Assembly: GCF_900129755.1 (NCBI RefSeq)
Contig: NZ_FQWT01000003.1
Coordinates: 1 to 64,000, forward strand
Direction: 5' to 3'
Origin: Chryseobacterium oranimense
GTDB taxonomy: Bacteria > Bacteroidota > Bacteroidia > Flavobacteriales > Weeksellaceae
DNA length: 64,000 bases
Shown in pieces: positions 17,230 through 26,684 of the stretch. A program made the translations under genes and the position numbers. Below the pieces are notes generated by a model that searched no databases, was not told where the DNA came from, and was given only the letters and a program-made list of their open reading frames with translations. Each line of letters opens with the position of its first letter. Position 1 is the stretch's first letter.

Positions 17230-17823
17230 TTACTTTATATTTTTCAGCTCACTCAGTAATTGATCCTGTTTCTTAATGAAGCTTTCCAGGTTGTCCGTTT
17301 TCATCGGGTGAGCATTCTGGTATTTTTCAATTTCGGGAAGCGCTTTCCTGATTTTGAACGCAGTGTACAGATTGGTGATGTGATCATTGTTTGTATTCAC
17401 TTTGTTGATCAGCTCTTTTACTTTGCTTATTTTCTGGTTGTAATTGTCGGAGCTTATTTTGATTTCTTTTTCAAGCTGTTGTTTTAAAAGGGAATCTTTA
17501 ACATTGGTAGCCTGAAAATGAGCATCCTGATAAAAGGACTCAGATTTATAGAGTATGTCCTCATAGGTTGCAAGAACCTTTCTGTTTTCTTCGTTAAGAT
17601 TGACAAGCTTTTCGTCCAGTTCTTTAAGGTTTTTATCCTTTTTGATAAGTTCAGAATAAATTTTATCAATCATATTTTCATTACGGCCGCTTTCAAAAGA
17701 GCCTTTTAAAGAGGAATCTGTATCATCGACCGCATTCTCAGCAACGGTGGCATTTCCGGATTCGTTTTGTTTACAGGAAAGTATTGATAGGGCTAACGCA
17801 GAAGCAAAAAGGATTTTTTTCAT
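17230..17823 (-). CDS. Unknown coiled-coil lipoprotein
   Basis: 197 residues beginning MKKILFASALALSILSCK; the lipobox (LSC) predicts lipidation at Cys17. The mature protein is rich in Lys, Glu, Asn and Leu with heptad spacing from about 60 to 150, so a long helical hairpin is likely. I recognise no family. It sits alone, reading toward the terminator at 17140-17173. Confidence 0.7.
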   Translation of the reverse strand: MKKILFASALALSILSCKQNESGNATVAENAVDDTDSSLKGSFESGRNENMIDKIYSELIKKDKNLKELDEKLVNLNEENRKVLATYEDILYKSESFYQDAHFQATNVKDSLLKQQLEKEIKISSDNYNQKISKVKELINKVNTNNDHITNLYTAFKIRKALPEIEKYQNAHPMKTDNLESFIKKQDQLLSELKNIK

Positions 17824-17939
17824 AATGTTTAGATTGGTTTTGTTGGATTAGTTGAAGATAGTCTAAAGATTGTTACAGCTTTATTTTAAGTTTCCTCTTT
17901 TAGAAGTTTGAGAATGATTGATTCCGGATTTGGGCAGGC

Positions 17940-17972
17940 AAAAAAAAAACGGAGCCTGAAACCAGACTCCGC
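17940..17972 (-). terminator. Terminator of the primary sigma factor gene
   Basis: On the minus strand CGGAG-T-CTG pairs with CAG-G-CTCCG around a GTTT loop, followed by nine or more T (the A run at 17940-17949). It begins 22 bases after the rpoD stop codon. Confidence 0.85.
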
Positions 17973-17994
17973 CTACATTGTTTTGCAATAAATT

Positions 17995-18861
17995 TTATTT
18001 ACCTAAATAAGATTTCAGAATCTTACTTCTGGTATTATGTTTCAATCTCTTGATCGCTTTTTCTTTGATCTGACGAACTCTCTCTCTGGTAAGATCGAAA
18101 GTTTCACCGATTTCTTCTAAAGTCATCGGGTGTTTTCCGTTCAGTCCGAAGTATAATCTCACCAAATCCGCCTCTCTTGGAGTCAAAGTATTCAATGCTC
18201 TTTCAATCTCAATCTGAAGAGATTCAAGCATCAGATCTTTATCCGGACTTGGAGATTCACCTGAACGCAATACATCATAAAGATTAGAATCTTCACCTTC
18301 TACTAAAGGCGCATCCATAGACAGGTGTCTTCCGGAGTTTTTCATAGATTCTTTAATATCTTCCTCGCTCATATCAAGAACTTCAGCCAGTTCTTCCGGG
18401 GAAGGTGGTCTTTCGTTTTCCTGTTCCAGGTGAGCGTATGCTTTATTGATTTTGTTGATGGAACCAATCTTGTTCAAAGGAAGCCTTACAATTCTTGACT
18501 GCTCAGCTAAAGCCTGTAAAATTGACTGACGGATCCACCATACCGCGTAAGAGATAAATTTGAAACCTCTAGTTTCATCGTACCTTTTTGCTGCTTTCAT
18601 CAGTCCTAAGTTACCTTCATTGATCAAATCGGGTAAAGAAAGACCTTGATTTTGGTATTGCTTGGATACGGAAACTACGAAACGAAGGTTGGCTTTGATT
18701 AATTTCTCCAGTGCTGCTCTGTCGCCTGCACGTATTCTTTGTGCCAATTCTACTTCTTCGTCCGCAGTGATCAGTTCCACTTTACCAATTTCCTGCAAAT
18801 ACTTGTCTAATGAAGCAGTTTCCCTGTTGGTTACCTGCTTAGTGATTTTTAATTGTCTCAT
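17995..18861 (-). CDS. rpoD: RNA polymerase primary sigma factor (RpoD/SigA, Bacteroidota type)
   Basis: 288 residues. Region 1.2 starts at residue 17 ('[12 protein letters not shown]') and region 1.1 is absent, as is usual in this phylum. Region 2 contains '[35 protein letters not shown]', region 3 '[22 protein letters not shown]', and region 4 the helix-turn-helix '[24 protein letters not shown]'. This is the housekeeping sigma factor that reads the TTG/TAnnTTTG promoters seen elsewhere in the window. It is a single-gene unit with its own terminator. Confidence 0.97.
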   Translation of the reverse strand: MRQLKITKQVTNRETASLDKYLQEIGKVELITADEEVELAQRIRAGDRAALEKLIKANLRFVVSVSKQYQNQGLSLPDLINEGNLGLMKAAKRYDETRGFKFISYAVWWIRQSILQALAEQSRIVRLPLNKIGSINKINKAYAHLEQENERPPSPEELAEVLDMSEEDIKESMKNSGRHLSMDAPLVEGEDSNLYDVLRSGESPSPDKDLMLESLQIEIERALNTLTPREADLVRLYFGLNGKHPMTLEEIGETFDLTRERVRQIKEKAIKRLKHNTRSKILKSYLGK

Positions 18862-19006
18862 CTATTTTTATCCTCAAAAAAGAGTTACTATATATTATAC
18901 GTATGAAGTGGTAAAAAGGTTACACCAGTTTTAATTATTTTTTAAATTTAGGGGAGAACCCCAAAAATCAGTATAAAGAAACAGATTAAAACTTACAGAG
19001 TAATTT

Positions 19007-19027
19007 TAAACATTAAACATTAAACAT
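19007..19027. repeat. Three tandem copies of TAAACAT
   Basis: Perfect 7-base tandem repeat in the spacer between the S1/P1 nuclease and the sigma factor, followed by degenerate copies (TAAAAATGAAAC). It belongs with the other short tandem repeats of this window. Confidence 0.7.
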
Positions 19028-19118
19028 TAAAAATGAAACGTCAAACAAAAAGCGAAACCGAAGTCCCGCTTTATTATTTCCGACAGGCTATCAACTGATA
19101 ACCGGCAACCATTAACTA

Positions 19119-19910
19119 TTAAAACAAATCATTCAACAGTTTGGCCAGTCTCAGGCCTCCGTAAAGAAGCTGTCTTTCCAGCGTATCATTGAATTTATAC
19201 TGATAATCGAAAGATAATTTTGAATCGTTTGGCGTCTGGGCATAGATTTTATTGGCAATCTTATGGGAATCGTACAGCCAGTCTTCAACAGTTCCGGCCT
19301 GGATCTGCTTTACTTCGTCTTTGGATTTAATGTCTAAAAGTGTTGCATATTCCGTGTAGCTGTATTTCTGTGAATCTACCAGTTTTCCATCCCATACAGA
19401 ATGAAGGTTGGTTTTATCCCCGAAATAAGTGACATTGATTTTGTTTCCGCCAAGATCTTCTGCACGGCCTACATGCAGAGGCTGTGCAAGGTCTCCCATG
19501 ATATGAATAAGGAAAATCAGTGCAATTTTTCTGTCCTTTTCAGAGGTTTTTTCATCTTTAATCTGGCTGGACAAAGTATTAACCTGGGTATAAAGACTAG
19601 GACCCGCCTGCATTTTCAGCTTCTGGTCAAATGCTTTAAAGTCTGCCTGTGGGTCTACATTTACATAATGCCATGATGAAGCTTCCTTCCAGACACCGGT
19701 AGTATCAGATTTGATGAAATCCGGCCAGTTTGCCCAGTAGGCAAGGCGTTCTTTCCCCATTATTTTTCTTATTTCCCTTCTTGCCTTACCAGACAGGTGA
19801 TTTTCTGCAATTTCTGCAATAATGCGGTGTCCCGTCAATCCCCATGCATAAGAATAAAGTGAAGATGAAATGAATGCTAAAATCAGAATTTTAGAATAAA
19901 TACTTTTCAT
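19119..19910 (-). CDS. S1/P1 family secreted nuclease
   Basis: 263 residues. The signal peptide ends 'LYSYA', exposing Trp23 as mature N-terminus; S1/P1 nucleases need a free N-terminal Trp as zinc ligand. Other ligands are visible: His in 'GLTGHR', Asp in 'NWPDFI', His in 'SWHYVN', the H-x-x-x-D pair in 'IHIMGDLAQPLHVG', and His in 'NLHSVWD'. It degrades single-stranded DNA/RNA or 3'-nucleotides outside the cytoplasm. The frame is open to 19967, but a promoter ends inside that stretch, so ATG at 19910 is the start. Confidence 0.93.
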   Translation of the reverse strand: MKSIYSKILILAFISSSLYSYAWGLTGHRIIAEIAENHLSGKARREIRKIMGKERLAYWANWPDFIKSDTTGVWKEASSWHYVNVDPQADFKAFDQKLKMQAGPSLYTQVNTLSSQIKDEKTSEKDRKIALIFLIHIMGDLAQPLHVGRAEDLGGNKINVTYFGDKTNLHSVWDGKLVDSQKYSYTEYATLLDIKSKDEVKQIQAGTVEDWLYDSHKIANKIYAQTPNDSKLSFDYQYKFNDTLERQLLYGGLRLAKLLNDLF

Positions 19911-19933
19911 TATAAATAACATTTTACAAGCTG

Positions 19934-19967
19934 CAAAGATACGGACCGGTTTCCGAACCTGTACCAA
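19934..19967 (-). promoter_or_regulatory. Promoter of the S1/P1 nuclease
   Basis: On the minus strand TTG (19967-19965), a 23-base spacer and TATCTTTG (19941-19934). The predicted transcription start is about 17 bases before the ATG at 19910, which rules out the longer reading frame. Confidence 0.6.
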
Positions 19968-20284
19968 TTATGATCAATTTCTTCCGCGGGATGTGTTAAT
20001 AAAACTTAATCTAAATAAAGAAGCGACCGGAAAAAATTTTCAGATAGTACTTAAAATAAGTGAAAAAGTATCGTAATACTCTCCATATCAGATAATAAAA
20101 TTCATTTGGTTTCAGGAATAAAACATCAGGGATGTAGCTGTTCACCGTATTTTTACGGAATTTGTCTCGGAATATTCCTTTTAATGTCAATAAATTAGTA
20201 TTTTTAGAATAAAATTATAGCCAAATTATTTTTTCAAACTTATGAGATATATTATCTTTACAAGTCATAATCACAGCAAACACT
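19968..20284. other. 317-base intergenic region before tssG
   Basis: AT-rich, with no gene. TATCTTTA at 20253-20260 is one base off the -7 consensus and well placed for tssG (start 20285), but no TTG lies at -33. Nothing else was recognised. Confidence 0.4.
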
Positions 20285-21226
20285 ATGTATGAGAATAATA
20301 TTGTAGACATGCATTACAATAAACTGCAGACCGACTTCAAAGCTGAAGCCGTAGCGGTGAATCTTTTGAAATATCAGCGTGCGGTAAGCAATATATTTAT
20401 AGAACGGATCGGCATCAATGACCGTGCTTATCTTAAGGACATCAAAAGTATTTCGAGCAGTTATTTGGGATTTGATGAGGAAGTATTCACTATAGAAACC
20501 TACAGAGAAGGAATCTACGATTACCTTCCCGAAGGGCTGTTTCATCCGCCGTCTCTTGGAGCTTCCAGAAAGAATGTAGATACGGTGGTCCGTGAGATCC
20601 GTAAGCAGAAAAGGATAGAGGAGGATGCAAGGAAATTTTTCCGTCCTTTTGAGCTGGAAGTATTTTTCACCGAAATCAGTTCCCTGCTTAAAGAATCTGA
20701 ATTTGATATTTCAAGCGATACCGATACGCTTTTGGAGACTGTAAGCGAGCTCTGGCCTCTTATAAAAATGCTTGATAAGCAGAATGCTTATATTTTTATC
20801 TATATTTTGCCTTTTTTTCATCAGATCAGAGGTGATAAGAGATGGTTTGAAAGGTGTATGACAGCTTTTCTTCAGGTACCGGTAGAAGTTACTTTTGCCC
20901 CGAATATTATTGACAGGATAGAACGGAATGACGATTCCATGCTGTTGGGAAATTCAAAATTAGGCGTTACCTACATTCCCAGCGGAAAACATATGGATGG
21001 GCAGCGCAACTGGGTAGTGAACATAGGCCCGATTCCATATCAGGATATGAAAAAATACATTTCCGGAAGCCCTTTCAGAAAGGTGCTGCAGGCTTTATAT
21101 GATTATTTTCTCCCGGTAACGGTAGACGTGGAAGAAAATTTTATTACGGAAAAAGAAGAATACTCGTTCAGCCTGGAGGACGATGAAAGAAATGCCAGCC
21201 GTCTCGGATACTCGACATTTCTCTAA
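20285..21226 (+). CDS. tssG: Type VI secretion baseplate subunit TssG (subtype iii)
   Basis: 313 residues. The motif 'DYLPEGLFHPP', the 'FFHQIRGDKRWFERCMTAFLQVPVEV' region and the C-terminus 'RLGYSTFL' resemble the TssG wedge component, which ends with a similar 'LGxxTWL' segment in proteobacteria. The call is strengthened by the two following genes, TssN and TssK. TssG joins TssF and TssK to form the baseplate on which the contractile sheath assembles. Sequence divergence in subtype iii is high, so the subunit letter is less certain than the system. Confidence 0.7.
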   Translation: MYENNIVDMHYNKLQTDFKAEAVAVNLLKYQRAVSNIFIERIGINDRAYLKDIKSISSSYLGFDEEVFTIETYREGIYDYLPEGLFHPPSLGASRKNVDTVVREIRKQKRIEEDARKFFRPFELEVFFTEISSLLKESEFDISSDTDTLLETVSELWPLIKMLDKQNAYIFIYILPFFHQIRGDKRWFERCMTAFLQVPVEVTFAPNIIDRIERNDDSMLLGNSKLGVTYIPSGKHMDGQRNWVVNIGPIPYQDMKKYISGSPFRKVLQALYDYFLPVTVDVEENFITEKEEYSFSLEDDERNASRLGYSTFL

Positions 21227-21280
21227 AATAATTTATTATATTTACAACTACCAACAAAGTATAAATTTGAAAAGAAACTA

Positions 21281-22183
21281 ATGGAAATTTCTTCAGTAAA
21301 AGGTATTTTTTTAAGGTATATTTTAATGCCTTTAATCGCAGTGATCATGATGTTTATTCTGGGGATTATCAGAAGAAACAAACCTGCTATAAAAATTAAA
21401 GTAATTATTATATACGTTCTTCTTTGCAGTTTATGTCTGGCTTTACCGGGGATCTTTGGTTTTTCAAAAAACCTTTTTAATCCTTACTGGTATCTTATTG
21501 CACAGGTGATTTATCTTATTTTTGGTATTATTCATGTGAATCTCCTGCACAGGTATTTCAGAAAGCATATTGATTCTGTGGGAATGAGCATCTTGTTCGA
21601 ATCTATTCTTTCATTAACGTGTATTGCTTTTGGAGGATATTTATTTACCCTGATCTTTAACTGGATCAGCAAAGGGCAGGGATACGCGGTAATGGCTGCT
21701 ACAAGCATGGTTATCTTCCTAGTTCCGATGGTTTTTTATTATTGCTATGTTCAGTTTATCAGCATTCCTTTTGATATTTACAAAACCTGGAGATATTCCC
21801 CGGACCAGAAGCTTCCGGATTTTGAAGGGGCAGATTTTGACAGATTGATGGTATTGAATGTAGAATTAAGCAAGAACCTTGAAGATGCCAACAGATTCAG
21901 GATCAAAGCCAAAACACTTCCGACCGGGGTTACCTTTGGAGACTGGTTTTACAGAGTAGTAGACGATTACAACCACAAAAACCCGAACTCTATCATTCAC
22001 CTTTCGGATGTAGAAAAAGAACCTTATTACTGGATTTTTTACACCAAAAAATCGTTTTTCAGTTTTAGAAAGTATATTGATTTCGACCAGGATATCTCTT
22101 CAAACAATATTTCAGAAAATGAAGTGGTGATCTGCAAAAGAGTTATCCAGCATGAGGAAGAAGGAGTATTGAAAAAATCATAA
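21281..22183 (+). CDS. tssN: TssN family type VI secretion protein
   Basis: 300 residues: five or six hydrophobic helices in the first ~170 residues and a cytoplasmic C-terminal domain with 'TLPTGVTFGDWFYRVVDDYNHKNPNSII', the region conserved in TssN. TssN is specific to Bacteroidota type VI systems (subtype iii), which lack TssJ/L/M, and is thought to form part of the membrane complex. Spaced 54 bases from tssG and 27 from tssK on the same strand. Confidence 0.85.
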   Translation: MEISSVKGIFLRYILMPLIAVIMMFILGIIRRNKPAIKIKVIIIYVLLCSLCLALPGIFGFSKNLFNPYWYLIAQVIYLIFGIIHVNLLHRYFRKHIDSVGMSILFESILSLTCIAFGGYLFTLIFNWISKGQGYAVMAATSMVIFLVPMVFYYCYVQFISIPFDIYKTWRYSPDQKLPDFEGADFDRLMVLNVELSKNLEDANRFRIKAKTLPTGVTFGDWFYRVVDDYNHKNPNSIIHLSDVEKEPYYWIFYTKKSFFSFRKYIDFDQDISSNNISENEVVICKRVIQHEEEGVLKKS

Positions 22184-22210
22184 TCACAGAAAATTTAAAA
22201 AGTATTAACT

Positions 22211-23350
22211 ATGATACAGCCTATTAAGCATTTCGCGATCAACTGGGTAGACGGGATGAAAGTTTCCCAAAGACACCTTAATGATCAGGATAATTTTTTA
22301 ATTGACACAATCAGAGATTCCAGTTCACTGGGGATCACTACATATAATTACGGGCTTTTGCCTATTTCCAACGAGTTTACGGACAAAACAATCTTTGATG
22401 TTCATAATACCGCTACGAATGATGTACAGCTTGTCATCAAAAGATGCAGCGCCATTACCATGGCGGGTTACCGTATAGATTTAAGCGACAGGAGAGTCAG
22501 TGTAAAATCCCTGGCAAAATCTATGAACGAAGAACAGGCAGACGGTGAATACTATATCCTGATCTCTGTAAATCCTTTTGATAAAGTACCTTTTGGGGAT
22601 ATAGACCCTGAAGAAATCCCACCGCGCCATCCCAATACACAGCCTAACCACCATATTGAGCTTCTTCCGGTGACTTCCCTGAACAGCAGCTATTCCGGAG
22701 GAAACTATCTTATTATAGGGAAAGTGGATTTGAAAGCAAATATTGCCCAGGTGGATTCCAATTTTATTCCGCCGTGTACCTCTATCCAAAGCCATCCTGC
22801 TTTACTGGATTACTACAGCAGTTATGCAAAGTCTATTGGAAATCTGCAGCAGTATGCATTTAAAATCATTCAGAAAGCGTCCCATAAAAACCAGAATACG
22901 GCATTGGCACAAAACGTTAAGTTTTTGTGTACTACTATGGTAAATACATTCGGGGACATGTATTTCCAGTTCAGAAATATCATTCCATGGCAGCCGCCGG
23001 TATTTTTAATCGAGTCATTTGCCAAGCTGGCTCTTCATCTTTACAATTCCACTCAACTCCTGGTCCCTGCAGAGCTGGAAGAAATGCTGAATTATAGCCT
23101 GGAATGGAGTGAAATTGCTCCACACACTTTATTGAATCAGCTTTCTATTGTAGCGGAAACCAATTATGACCACCATAACTGTGGAGAACCGTTATTGTAT
23201 ATCCAACAAATGCTGCGTAGCTTAGAAATTATTTTCTCTAAACTAAGCGAGCTGGATTATATTGGTCAGAGAAAAGAAAACATTATTGTTAACGAGCAGG
23301 AAGTATCTTCCAATACCAATCCGAAAAGAGGTTGGAGCGTTTTAGATTAA
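22211..23350 (+). CDS. tssK: Type VI secretion baseplate subunit TssK
   Basis: 379 residues. The N-terminus 'INWVDGMKVSQRHLNDQDNF' corresponds to the TssK signature (W-x-x-G-M/L...QH-F). TssK links the baseplate to the membrane complex, here presumably via TssN. Downstream is a terminator and then an unrelated aminotransferase, so the type VI genes end here. The sheath (TssB/C), tube (TssD), TssF, ClpV/TssH and VgrG genes are not in this window. Confidence 0.85.
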   Translation: MIQPIKHFAINWVDGMKVSQRHLNDQDNFLIDTIRDSSSLGITTYNYGLLPISNEFTDKTIFDVHNTATNDVQLVIKRCSAITMAGYRIDLSDRRVSVKSLAKSMNEEQADGEYYILISVNPFDKVPFGDIDPEEIPPRHPNTQPNHHIELLPVTSLNSSYSGGNYLIIGKVDLKANIAQVDSNFIPPCTSIQSHPALLDYYSSYAKSIGNLQQYAFKIIQKASHKNQNTALAQNVKFLCTTMVNTFGDMYFQFRNIIPWQPPVFLIESFAKLALHLYNSTQLLVPAELEEMLNYSLEWSEIAPHTLLNQLSIVAETNYDHHNCGEPLLYIQQMLRSLEIIFSKLSELDYIGQRKENIIVNEQEVSSNTNPKRGWSVLD

Positions 23351-23370
23351 TAAAATTTAAAAAAGATATA

Positions 23371-23399
23371 ATCCCGGATTTAAAATTTCGGGATTTTTT
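23371..23399 (+). terminator. Terminator of the type VI trio
   Basis: ATCCCG (23371-23376) pairs with CGGGAT (23389-23394), with an inner ATTT/AAAT extension, then six T. It lies directly against the frame of the next gene. Confidence 0.82.
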
Positions 23400-23420
23400 A
23401 TGCATAAATATCAATTCCAT

Positions 23421-24596
23421 ATGTATAAAATAGACTTAGATACAATCAGAAAGGAGACAGACGGCTGTACGGATAAAATATTTTTAAACAGTGCAGGAGG
23501 ATCATTAATACCAAAGATCGTTGCTGAAACAATGAAAGAACATATCGTGCTGGAACAACAGCATGGTGCTTATGAATCTGCTGGCAGGAAGTCGGAGCAT
23601 CTCAATCAGTTTTACGCTGAAGCAGCTCAACTGATTAATACCCAACCGGATAACATTGCTTTTACAGTAAGTTCTACCGATGCTTATGCAAAGGCTTTAT
23701 CCAGTATTGAATTCAGAGAGGGAGATGTAATCATTACTACCAATGATGATTATGTTTCGAATCAGATGGCTTTCTTTTCACTACAGAAAAAGAGAGGAGT
23801 GAAGCTGATCAGGGTAAAAAATCTTTCCGATCATGAATTGGATTTGGAAGATCTTGAAAATCTGATTAAAAAATATAATCCGAAACTTGTGGCAGTTACC
23901 CATATTCCAACCAATTCAGGACTGATCCAGAATGTGGAAGGAGTGGGGAAAATCTGCCGTCAATATGATGTTTTGTACCTTGTTGATGCCTGTCAGTCTG
24001 TGGGGCAGCTTGTTGTAGATGTTGAAAAAATAGGGTGTGATTTCCTTACTGCTACAGGCCGGAAATTTGTACGCGGGCCAAGGGGAACAGGTTTTTTATA
24101 TGTTTCAGACAGGGTTTTGGAACAAAATATGGCGCCTGTGTTTCTGGATATGAATGGGGCACAGTGGACAGATTTTGATGATTACACTCTCCTTAAGACT
24201 GCAAAAAGGTTTGAGCTTTGGGAAACTTCCGTCAGTTCATTTTTAGGATTGACAGAGGCTTTGCATTATGCCAATGGAATCGGGTTGCAGAATATTGAGA
24301 ATTATAATAAAAAACTGGCGGAAACCTTAAGAACCGGTCTGCAAAATAATGGTTTAAGGATACTGGACCAAGGAAAGAATTTGGGCAGTATTGTAACTTT
24401 TGTTGCTCAGGACGGAAGTATTGAAAATATTTACAGAATACTGAAAAAGAATGAGGTATATTTTTCAGTAAGTAATAAAAGTAATGCCTTGATTGACTTT
24501 AGTCTGAAAGGTCTGGACAGGGCTATCCGTTTGTCACCACATTATTTCAATACTCCTCAGGAAATTGAGAAGGTTGTAAAAATGCTGAAATATTAG
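23421..24596 (+). CDS. Class V aminotransferase (PLP-dependent)
   Basis: 391 residues with fold-type I PLP enzyme landmarks: 'NSAGGSLIP', the 'SSTDAYAKAL' cofactor loop, 'VTHIPTNSGLIQNVE', the Asp in 'LVDACQSVGQL', and the Schiff-base Lys in 'TATGRKFVRGPRGTGF'. This GRKFxRGPRGTGFL block is typical of EgtE-like C-S lyases and isopenicillin epimerase relatives rather than IscS. The substrate is unknown. The frame is open from 23400, but that ATG lies in the U-tract of the preceding terminator, so ATG 23421 is preferred. Confidence 0.85.
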   Translation: MYKIDLDTIRKETDGCTDKIFLNSAGGSLIPKIVAETMKEHIVLEQQHGAYESAGRKSEHLNQFYAEAAQLINTQPDNIAFTVSSTDAYAKALSSIEFREGDVIITTNDDYVSNQMAFFSLQKKRGVKLIRVKNLSDHELDLEDLENLIKKYNPKLVAVTHIPTNSGLIQNVEGVGKICRQYDVLYLVDACQSVGQLVVDVEKIGCDFLTATGRKFVRGPRGTGFLYVSDRVLEQNMAPVFLDMNGAQWTDFDDYTLLKTAKRFELWETSVSSFLGLTEALHYANGIGLQNIENYNKKLAETLRTGLQNNGLRILDQGKNLGSIVTFVAQDGSIENIYRILKKNEVYFSVSNKSNALIDFSLKGLDRAIRLSPHYFNTPQEIEKVVKMLKY

Positions 24597-24599
24597 GTT

Positions 24600-24628
24600 C
24601 TGGTGGCTTCGGGAGCCTCAGCCACCAG
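24600..24628. other. GC-rich stem-loop between convergent genes
   Basis: CTGGTGGCT (24600-24608) pairs with AGCCACCAG (24620-24628). No T run follows on either side, so it may be a weak terminator or an mRNA-end structure for both flanking genes. Confidence 0.45.
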
Positions 24629-24648
24629 CTGTGATTCTGTTGCAGGAG

Positions 24649-25941
24649 CTATTTCTTTTCAGTTTTAAATAACACTTTATATTCCTGCTCAGGAAAATGA
24701 TAACCATCTTCAGATTTTGTTCCTCTGTCTGTAACGTAAAAGTCGTATTCAGTGTCGGGTTTTAAATCAACGGTTTCAAGGGTCAGGATTGTTTTTGTGT
24801 TGTCTAAACCTGCAATTTTTTTTAATGGAAAATGTTCTTTGCCGAATTTTGAAAAATTAATAGAAACGTTTTCATTCATTGGCTTTGAAAATACAATTTG
24901 GATCTGTTTTATTTTCGGATCTACGTTTTGGCTGTTATTTTCAAATTCGATAATCCGGACAATTTTTGGCTGATTGTTTTTATAGGCAGATTTTAATTCC
25001 CTGATATTAGTGTTGTCTTCAAAGAATTTTGATTTTTCCAAGAATTGAAAAACAGCCTCTTCACTGTTAAAATCCAATTCGATGATGTCTTTAATTGCCT
25101 CCTTCTTATTTTTTGCATTGTCGTAGTATTTTTTAGAAATGACATACCCTGCAAAATAGCCTAAATCAGGATTTTTACTTGTATTGCTGTTGTAAAACCA
25201 ATTTCCGAAGTTACGGCTGAACATTTCATTTTTAAATGCAGCTTTTACCGTATCGTAATTTTTAAACCCATAATCGATATATTGTGAAGAGAACTTTTTG
25301 TTCATCGTTAATTCTGCAATAAGATCACAGGAACCTTCTTTTATGGCTTTGGACAATACGTTAATTTCACCGTCTTTTTGAAAGGTATGAGCAAATTCGT
25401 GAATAGTGATGTGCTCTAGTTGTGAACTATTGATATACAAAAACATTTTCTGAAGGTTTTCATTATCAAATTCCGAAACTATGGTATTTTTATCGCCTAC
25501 AATTTTTTCAATTCCCAAAAACAGATCTTCATTATGGGTGGTTCCTCCTGATTTTAAAGCTCCGATAGTATAATAAATATTCCCATTTGAATTATTGGGA
25601 TAAAGCACTTTCAGCTTTTTCAGAGCTTTGTTAATTGAACTGATTTTTTTACTGTCAATCGAAGTGTTTTTACGAATGGAATTCCAGAATTGAGGATATT
25701 TTTCAATGACGTTCAGATAATCGTCTTCATTAAACTGTTTGATTTCCATAAAATCCTTTAGTCCTTCCGTTTTTTTATTCAGAAAATAGGCTTCCAGAAT
25801 TTCTTTTTTATTGTTTTCCGCTTTCCGGATATGGTCATAAGCGGTCCAAAAATTATCGATATCAGAAGTAAATATTTTTTGAGCTTTTGTAGTGTTGAAA
25901 AATGCCAGAATAATTACTGTTGGCAGAATATTTCTCATCAT
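24649..25941 (-). CDS. Secreted gluzincin-type metalloprotease with C-terminal Ig-like domain
   Basis: 430 residues. A signal peptide (MMRNILPTVIILAFFNTTKA) is followed by an unrecognised helical region, then HEFAH (H-E-x-x-H zinc site) with a downstream Glu in 'KEGSCDLIAEL', the spacing of gluzincins such as DUF2268-like predicted Zn proteases. The last ~100 residues ('IVFSKPMNENVSI', 'LETVDLKPDTEYDFYVT') match the SbsA-type Ig-like fold often found on secreted proteins. Substrate unknown. It reads toward the stem-loop at 24600. Confidence 0.8.
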   Translation of the reverse strand: MMRNILPTVIILAFFNTTKAQKIFTSDIDNFWTAYDHIRKAENNKKEILEAYFLNKKTEGLKDFMEIKQFNEDDYLNVIEKYPQFWNSIRKNTSIDSKKISSINKALKKLKVLYPNNSNGNIYYTIGALKSGGTTHNEDLFLGIEKIVGDKNTIVSEFDNENLQKMFLYINSSQLEHITIHEFAHTFQKDGEINVLSKAIKEGSCDLIAELTMNKKFSSQYIDYGFKNYDTVKAAFKNEMFSRNFGNWFYNSNTSKNPDLGYFAGYVISKKYYDNAKNKKEAIKDIIELDFNSEEAVFQFLEKSKFFEDNTNIRELKSAYKNNQPKIVRIIEFENNSQNVDPKIKQIQIVFSKPMNENVSINFSKFGKEHFPLKKIAGLDNTKTILTLETVDLKPDTEYDFYVTDRGTKSEDGYHFPEQEYKVLFKTEKK

Positions 25942-26027
25942 TAGTTATTAGTGTATATCAGGATTTTAATTTATGTATTGCAGCCATACATCATATGACT
26001 GAGGCGTCCGGAGAATTTTTAGTTTAC

Positions 26028-26681
26028 TTATTTTTTCACCAAAATAATTTCCGTAGCTTTTCTGCTGAGAACTTCTTTGGTATTTCCGATTTCGATGGTC
26101 ATGGATTTGTCGAATTCTTCAATTTTAATGACTTTGATCTTGGTATTCAGAAGCAGGTTTCTTTCATTCAAGTAGCTTAAAAAGCCATCATCTGAGAGGG
26201 TAACCGAAGCAAAAGTAACCGTTTCTCCCACTAGGCAGGCACTCAGTTTTTGCAGGTCCTGTGCAATGATGTTTCCATCTTTATCCGGGATAGGTTCTCC
26301 GTGTGGATCAAATTTAGGATGATCAAGGATTTCATCCATTTTGTCGAAAAATATCTGGGAATGAACGTGTTCCAGCTGTTCTGCAATTTCATGAACATTT
26401 TCCCAGCCGAAATTCATCTTTTTTACCAGGAACATCTCTGTCAGCCTGTGCTTACGAACTACCAGAGCAGCTTCGCGTTTCCCGGTTTCTGTAACCACCA
26501 GAGGTTTGTAGGTTTCATAGACCACCCATTTCTTTTCAGCGAATTTCTTCATCATGTTATTGACACTCGGCATTTTTACGTTCAGAAATTTGCTGAGTTC
26601 ATTGATCGTCACTTTCCCTTCATTGTCAACTAAATGAAACAAAGCCTTCAGATAATTTTCTTCTGTTAATGTTGTTCTCAA
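26028..26681 (-). CDS. DtxR/MntR family metal-dependent repressor
   Basis: 217 residues: N-terminal winged helix ('NELSKFLNVKMPSVNNMMKKFAEK'), the metal-binding dimerisation domain ('RKHRLTEMFLV...HEIAEQLEHV', with His/Glu ligands and 'HPKFDPHGEPIP'), and a C-terminal FeoA/SH3-like domain. It senses Mn(II) or Fe(II) and represses uptake genes. The start is TTG at 26681, as no in-frame ATG precedes the family N-terminus 'LTEENYLKALFHL'. A palindrome over its own -7 element suggests autoregulation. Confidence 0.92.
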   Translation of the reverse strand: MRTTLTEENYLKALFHLVDNEGKVTINELSKFLNVKMPSVNNMMKKFAEKKWVVYETYKPLVVTETGKREAALVVRKHRLTEMFLVKKMNFGWENVHEIAEQLEHVHSQIFFDKMDEILDHPKFDPHGEPIPDKDGNIIAQDLQKLSACLVGETVTFASVTLSDDGFLSYLNERNLLLNTKIKVIKIEEFDKSMTIEIGNTKEVLSRKATEIILVKK

Positions 26682-26684
26682 AAT

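Noticed and set aside
20253..20260. TATCTTTA before tssG
   Set aside because: One mismatch to the -7 consensus and no -33 element; noted only in the spacer entry.
20285..23350. Prophage baseplate genes
   Set aside because: TssN is a membrane protein specific to Bacteroidota type VI systems, and no phage structural genes are nearby.
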